Shown here: positions 6,481 to 8,862 of the stretch, piece by piece | Layout: each line of letters opens with the position of its first letter | How positions within the stretch are numbered: position 1 is the first letter of the stretch | Source: Acidobacteriaceae bacterium | Lineage (GTDB): Bacteria; Acidobacteriota; Terriglobia; Terriglobales; Acidobacteriaceae | Length of the DNA: 8,862 nucleotides | Reading direction: 5' to 3' | NCBI GenBank assembly: GCA_003140785.1 | Contig: PLKY01000404.1 | Coordinates: 1 to 8,862, forward strand | The notes under the pieces: model-generated | Databases searched by the model: none | What the model saw: the letters and a program-made list of their open reading frames with translations, nothing else | Told to the model about the DNA's origin: nothing | Position numbers and translations under genes: made by a program

Positions 6481-6504
6481 AAAGGCCAGGCCTTTGCTTT
6501 TGTT
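6481..6504 (+). terminator. Probable terminator after the TraK-like gene
   Basis: AAAGGCC, A and GGCCTTT (6481-6495) form a compact inverted repeat followed by GCTTTTGTTC. It lies 60 bp past the TraK-like stop codon. The effective loop would be CCAGG, leaving a 5-bp stem, so it is weak. Confidence 0.45.
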
Positions 6505-6557
6505 CTTCCATGCTCATGCCCGGATAGTGGGAGACTCGGCCTGGGTTGAAGCTCCGG

Positions 6558-6601
6558 GTCAAGGCCGCGTAGCGCCGCGTTCTACGCGGTTTAGCCTTGA
6601 C
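6558..6601. repeat. Large imperfect hairpin
   Basis: GTCAAGGCCGCGTAG (6558-6572) pairs with CTACGCGG (6582-6589) and CCTTGAC (6595-6601), interrupted by a TTTAG bulge on the right arm only; the loop is CGCCGCGTT. There is no T-run on either side. Possible roles are a single-strand recognition structure or a regulatory RNA element; none is proven. Confidence 0.7.
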
Positions 6602-6642
6602 GCGGAGCTGGCCAGGCCGATACTCGCTGCGCCGGGGTGACA

Positions 6643-6680
6643 TTCCGGGAGATTTCCCGGAAAAGATTCCTTGAATTCAA
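6643..6680. repeat. Perfect hairpin plus palindrome after the double-RHH gene
   Basis: TTCCGGGA, GATT and TCCCGGAA (6643-6662) form a perfect 8-bp stem, and TTGAATTCAA (6671-6680) is a perfect 10-bp palindrome next to it. Both lie just past the stop of the minus-strand gene ending at 6688. The hairpin may act as its terminator, but it lacks a downstream T-run. Confidence 0.6.
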
Positions 6681-6687
6681 TGAAAGC

Positions 6688-7107
6688 CTACTGCGGAGTG
6701 AAGCTCCGATGAGCACGAAGCTCAAGCCGCAATTCTTCCCGTAACGCCTTGCTGCGCTTGAGGCGCTTGAAGAACTCTTCGAGGACGCTGACGACAATCG
6801 CGTTGATGCTGACCCCCTCGGATTCCGCCCATTCCTTTAGCGCGGTCCTGGCCTCTGCGCCGACATGAAGGAGTTGCGGGTTGGAAAGTTCCAGACCCGC
6901 CTTGCGGGTTTGCTGAATCTCCACCTTTTCTCGATCAACCTGGCTCAGGGCGAAAAGCACAATCCGTGCCAGATCGCCTTTCACGCGCGATTCCTCGGTG
7001 ATCGATTCCCGCAAATCAATCGGAAGCCGGAGCGTCATTCCGGGCCTGTCGTCAGCCGTCTCTCGCGCCCTTTTGATCGCAGTCCGGGTTTTCTTCTTCT
7101 CTGCCAA
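6688..7107 (-). CDS. Protein with two ribbon-helix-helix-like domains, TTG start
   Basis: This is a 139-residue protein. After a basic N-terminus (AEKKKTRTAIKRAR) comes RPGMTLRLPIDLRESITEES and RVKGDLARIVLFALSQV, an RHH pattern at about residues 22-62. A second one follows, LLHVGAEARTALKEWAESEG and VSINAIVVSVLEEFFKRLK, at about 78-118. The tail is basic. I chose TTG 7107-7105 because a strong AGGAGGT site (7120-7114) lies 6 bases upstream, while the ATG at 7203 has none. Tandem RHH domains in one chain would let a monomer mimic the usual RHH dimer. A likely role is transcriptional control, relaxosome assembly or partition. An upstream imperfect palindrome TTTGACCTCAAA (7142-7153) could be an operator. 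Confidence 0.65.
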   Translation of the reverse strand: MAEKKKTRTAIKRARETADDRPGMTLRLPIDLRESITEESRVKGDLARIVLFALSQVDREKVEIQQTRKAGLELSNPQLLHVGAEARTALKEWAESEGVSINAIVVSVLEEFFKRLKRSKALREELRLELRAHRSFTPQ

Positions 7108-7373
7108 GAACGAACCTCCTGCATTCTCGCCGCAATCTTCCTTTGACCTCAAAGAGGCGAACGCGATCTGTCCGAACCTTTTCGCAAAGGGTGCCGCATC
7201 CACGTCATACGCTCAACCTCATCCATCATGACACGCCGCAACTGCCATGCACGTCGCTGTATTCGGTATTCTTTCCACGATTTTACTCGATGGCCGATTT
7301 GCCTGCAGCGAGCGATTATGGCACACTAAAAGCGATGTACATTGCAGTATGAGACGGAAAGCGGAAGGAGAAA
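7108..7373. promoter_or_regulatory. Divergent intergenic region between the double-RHH gene and the excisionase-integrase pair
   Basis: It must hold promoters for both directions, but I see no pair of good -35 and -10 boxes. Visible items are the imperfect palindrome TTTGACCTCAAA (7142-7153) and TGTACATTGCAGTA (7336-7349), 24 bp before the excisionase-like start, which matches a motif in the RHH-gene promoter at 5548-5561. Confidence 0.35.
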
Positions 7374-7592
7374 ATGACCTTGAACCAAGAACCATTTGTA
7401 TCCGCAGACGAGGCTGCCAAGTTTCTTGGCATCAAGCGGCGGTTTTTGCTCTCCCTGGCCCGCAAGGGTATCGCCGGTGCGTATGCACTTGGTACAGGCG
7501 GTATCCGCAGAATATGGGTATTTCGCCTTTCTGAACTTGCGGAGTCAATCGACTCGAAGCGGTATCATTTGATCCATGGCAGTCCCCGCTGA
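7374..7592 (+). CDS. xis: Excisionase-like helix-turn-helix protein
   Basis: This is a 72-residue protein starting MTLNQEPFVSADEAAKFLGI. Residues 8-55, with VSADEAAKFLGIKRR, FLLSLARKGI and GGIRRIWVFRLSELAESID, match the HTH_17/MerR-like winged helix used by many excisionases and small regulators: target helix, then a wing carrying arginines, then a strand and helix. An AAGGAG site (7365-7370) precedes the ATG closely. It ends 11 bp before the integrase in the same direction, so the two are probably one operon. In such pairs the small protein directs excision and may repress its own promoter. The name is by context and fold; it could be a regulator only. Confidence 0.7.
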   Translation: MTLNQEPFVSADEAAKFLGIKRRFLLSLARKGIAGAYALGTGGIRRIWVFRLSELAESIDSKRYHLIHGSPR

Positions 7593-7603
7593 GAGGAGCT
7601 TTT

Positions 7604-8779
7604 ATGGCTTATCAGCGTGGATCATTGAAGAAAGTGCCGCGCAAGGAAGGAGACACCTGGGTGCTCAGGTACAGGGTCGCAAGTGCGGATGGACGGCGGG
7701 TCGAAAACACCCTGCCCGTGGGCCTGGTTCGGGATTTCCCGAGCGAGAAGGCCGCATGGCGCGAGGTGGACCGGCTCGGCCTGCTCAACCGCGTCAACAG
7801 TGACGCCCCTGCCGCCGGACGCATCCGGTTTGACGCCCTTGGCGAGCATTACCTGAAGGCGGATTTCGGGCCGGACGCCGCACGTCCCAAGTCCGAAAAC
7901 ACCGCTCTCACCGTTCAACATATCGTCCGCGACTACCTCATCCCCCGGTTCGGGGCGGAAATCGCGGAGGATATCAAGCCGCTGGAAATCCAGCGCTGGC
8001 TCAAATCCCTGCATACCGACAGGAAACTGGCCTGGACATCGGTCTCGAAAGTCAGGGGCGTCATGCTCCGGGCTTACAAGACCGGCATCCTGCACGAGCT
8101 GGTGACAAAGAATCCGGCGCAGCCGGTGGAGACCCGCAGCAAGTCCGACTACCGGGCCATCGTCATCACCCCGCAGCAGACAAGGGCTATTCTGCGCGCC
8201 CTCGCCTGCCCGCTTCACCGCATCCTGGTGTATACCTGCGCCGCGACCGCACTTCGGGCGTCGGAGCTGGTTGCTCTCCGGTGGGCGGATCTCCGGTTCG
8301 ACGAGGAGCGCATCCGCGTCTGCAAACGATGGTCGCGCGGCAAAGACGGCGCGACCAAGACGGAGTGCTCGGACGGCTATGTCCCGCTGCACCCCCGCCT
8401 GGCGCGTCACCTGAGGGCCTGGCGCGACCGGACGCCTTACGGGAGGGGCACGGATTTCGTGTTCCCTTCCTTCAAGGAGGGAGGCAGGGTGCCCTTGAGC
8501 GCGGGCATCTTCGCGGGCGATCATCTGCGCCTGGCTGCCAAAACCGCAGGAGTGCCGATTCCGGAGGGCCACCGCTTCGGACTCCATAACCTCCGCCATT
8601 CGCTGTCCAACTGGATGGTGAACAAGGCGAAGGTAGAGCCCAAGACGGTCCAGGGCATCCTCCGGCACAGCCGGATTCAGACAACGCTGGACCTCTATAC
8701 GCAGGATGATTCCGATGAAACAAGGGCGGCGCAGGGCGCGTACCTGAAGGCTATGGGAACGCGCTCGGCGGCGGCCTAA
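7604..8779 (+). CDS. int: Tyrosine recombinase (site-specific integrase)
   Basis: This is a 391-residue protein that catalyses integration and excision at the tRNA-Val site. Residues 1-60 form an N-terminal arm-binding-like region (TWVLRYRVASADGRR). Residues 75-175 are a SAM-like core-binding domain. Residues 185-375 are the catalytic domain, with R218 (ALRASELVALRW), a probable strand lysine K252, H328 and R331 (LHNLRH), H355 (LRHS) and nucleophile Y365 (LDLYTQ); the set is complete, so the enzyme is probably active. GAGAGGAG (7591-7598) precedes ATG 7604. The stop lies 6 bp from arm repeats and 66 bp from the core, typical of island integrases beside their attachment site. Its GC content is visibly higher than that of the IS-derived block. 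Confidence 0.93.
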   Translation: MAYQRGSLKKVPRKEGDTWVLRYRVASADGRRVENTLPVGLVRDFPSEKAAWREVDRLGLLNRVNSDAPAAGRIRFDALGEHYLKADFGPDAARPKSENTALTVQHIVRDYLIPRFGAEIAEDIKPLEIQRWLKSLHTDRKLAWTSVSKVRGVMLRAYKTGILHELVTKNPAQPVETRSKSDYRAIVITPQQTRAILRALACPLHRILVYTCAATALRASELVALRWADLRFDEERIRVCKRWSRGKDGATKTECSDGYVPLHPRLARHLRAWRDRTPYGRGTDFVFPSFKEGGRVPLSAGIFAGDHLRLAAKTAGVPIPEGHRFGLHNLRHSLSNWMVNKAKVEPKTVQGILRHSRIQTTLDLYTQDDSDETRAAQGAYLKAMGTRSAAA

Positions 8780-8785
8780 TCAAAT

Positions 8786-8808
8786 TGTGGGTTGGATTGT
8801 GGGTTGAG
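8786..8808 (+). repeat. Pair of arm-type direct repeats, right end of element
   Basis: TGTGGGTTGGA (8786-8796) and TGTGGGTTGAG (8798-8808) are offset by 12 bp, between the integrase stop and the right core. They match the pair at 421-443. Confidence 0.65.
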
Positions 8809-8845
8809 GTTTTCCGGAGAAAATACCATAAGTTATTCAAAAATA

Positions 8846-8862
8846 TGGTAGGCACGACTGGA
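8846..8862 (-). tRNA. 3' end of tRNA-Val(GAC), gene continues beyond the window
   Basis: TGGTAGGCACGACTGGA is identical to 293-309 and reads on the minus strand as part of the T-arm, acceptor strand and CCA. The integrase lies next to this copy, so this is probably the intact gene and functions as the right attachment site. The visible part alone does not prove that the gene is complete. Confidence 0.75.

Larger units (their letters stand above)
293..8862 (+). mobile_element. Integrated genomic island at tRNA-Val(GAC)
   Basis: The element is bounded by repeated tRNA 3' sequence (293-337, and 8846 to the edge). It carries an integrase and excisionase-like gene at the right end and has arm-type repeats inside both ends. 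Cargo is an Abi-like gene with a candidate RNA, an IS66-derived block, two RHH-type DNA-binding proteins and a TraK-like protein. No relaxase, type IV secretion gene, replication initiator or phage structural gene is visible, so I class it as an integrative element of mobilizable or satellite type. The second core is cut by the window end, so only 17 bp of the tRNA (18 bp counting a shared A before it) can be compared. Confidence 0.8.

Noticed and set aside
6875..6885. TGCGGGTTGGA, identical to the left arm-type repeat
   Set aside because: A single copy inside the coding sequence of the double-RHH gene, without the paired 12-bp design; probably coincidence, although a binding site cannot be excluded.
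7143..7534. Overlapping short plus-strand frames upstream of the excisionase-like gene
   Set aside because: No ribosome-binding sites and no family-like sequence; the frame with AAGGAG at 7365 is the convincing one.
7622..8668. Long open frame on the minus strand opposite the integrase
   Set aside because: It mirrors the high-GC integrase gene, has no recognisable domain, and the plus-strand catalytic motifs are unambiguous.

Overview
The window looks like an almost complete integrated element of about 8.55 kb in a bacterial chromosome, inserted at the 3' end of a tRNA-Val(GAC) gene that lies mostly beyond the right edge. The evidence is a tRNA 3' segment duplicated at 293-337 and again from 8846 to the window end, a tyrosine integrase with a small excisionase-like gene next to the right copy, and paired integrase arm-type repeats just inside both ends. 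The host is a bacterium of medium to high GC. The integrase resembles, from memory, integrases I associate with Acidobacteriota; this is a weak inference.

Layout from left to right. Positions 1-292 lie outside the element but repeat the plan of its right end (end of a reading frame, then a pair of arm-like repeats, then the tRNA core), which suggests a second element in tandem. Positions 293-485 hold the left attachment site and arm repeats. Positions 486-1405 hold a possible phage-defence module: a minus-strand Abi-like gene with a HEPN-type RNxxxH motif, and divergent from it a plus-strand unit with a strong promoter, a perfect 18-bp hairpin and an intrinsic terminator, which I read as a small noncoding RNA of about 155 nt. 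Positions 1597-4690 hold a transposon-derived block: a 918-residue fusion of a Cas4/RecB-like Fe-S nuclease, a DEDD exonuclease and an IS66-like DDE transposase, preceded by a tnpA remnant broken by a nonsense codon. Positions 4691-5085 hold little.

Positions 5086-7107 are a plasmid- or mobilization-like backbone: a ribbon-helix-helix (RHH) type protein, a striking array of CTGAT half-sites spaced exactly 10 bp apart in two mirrored blocks (5761-5871), a TraK-like protein, a hairpin-rich gap, and a second protein with two RHH-like domains and a TTG start. No relaxase, coupling protein or replication initiator is visible, so if the element moves between cells it probably borrows machinery. Positions 7374-8779 are the excisionase-like gene and the integrase, apparently one operon.

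The strongest candidates for something undescribed are the Abi/noncoding-RNA pair, the nuclease-exonuclease-transposase fusion, and the 10-bp phased inverted array.
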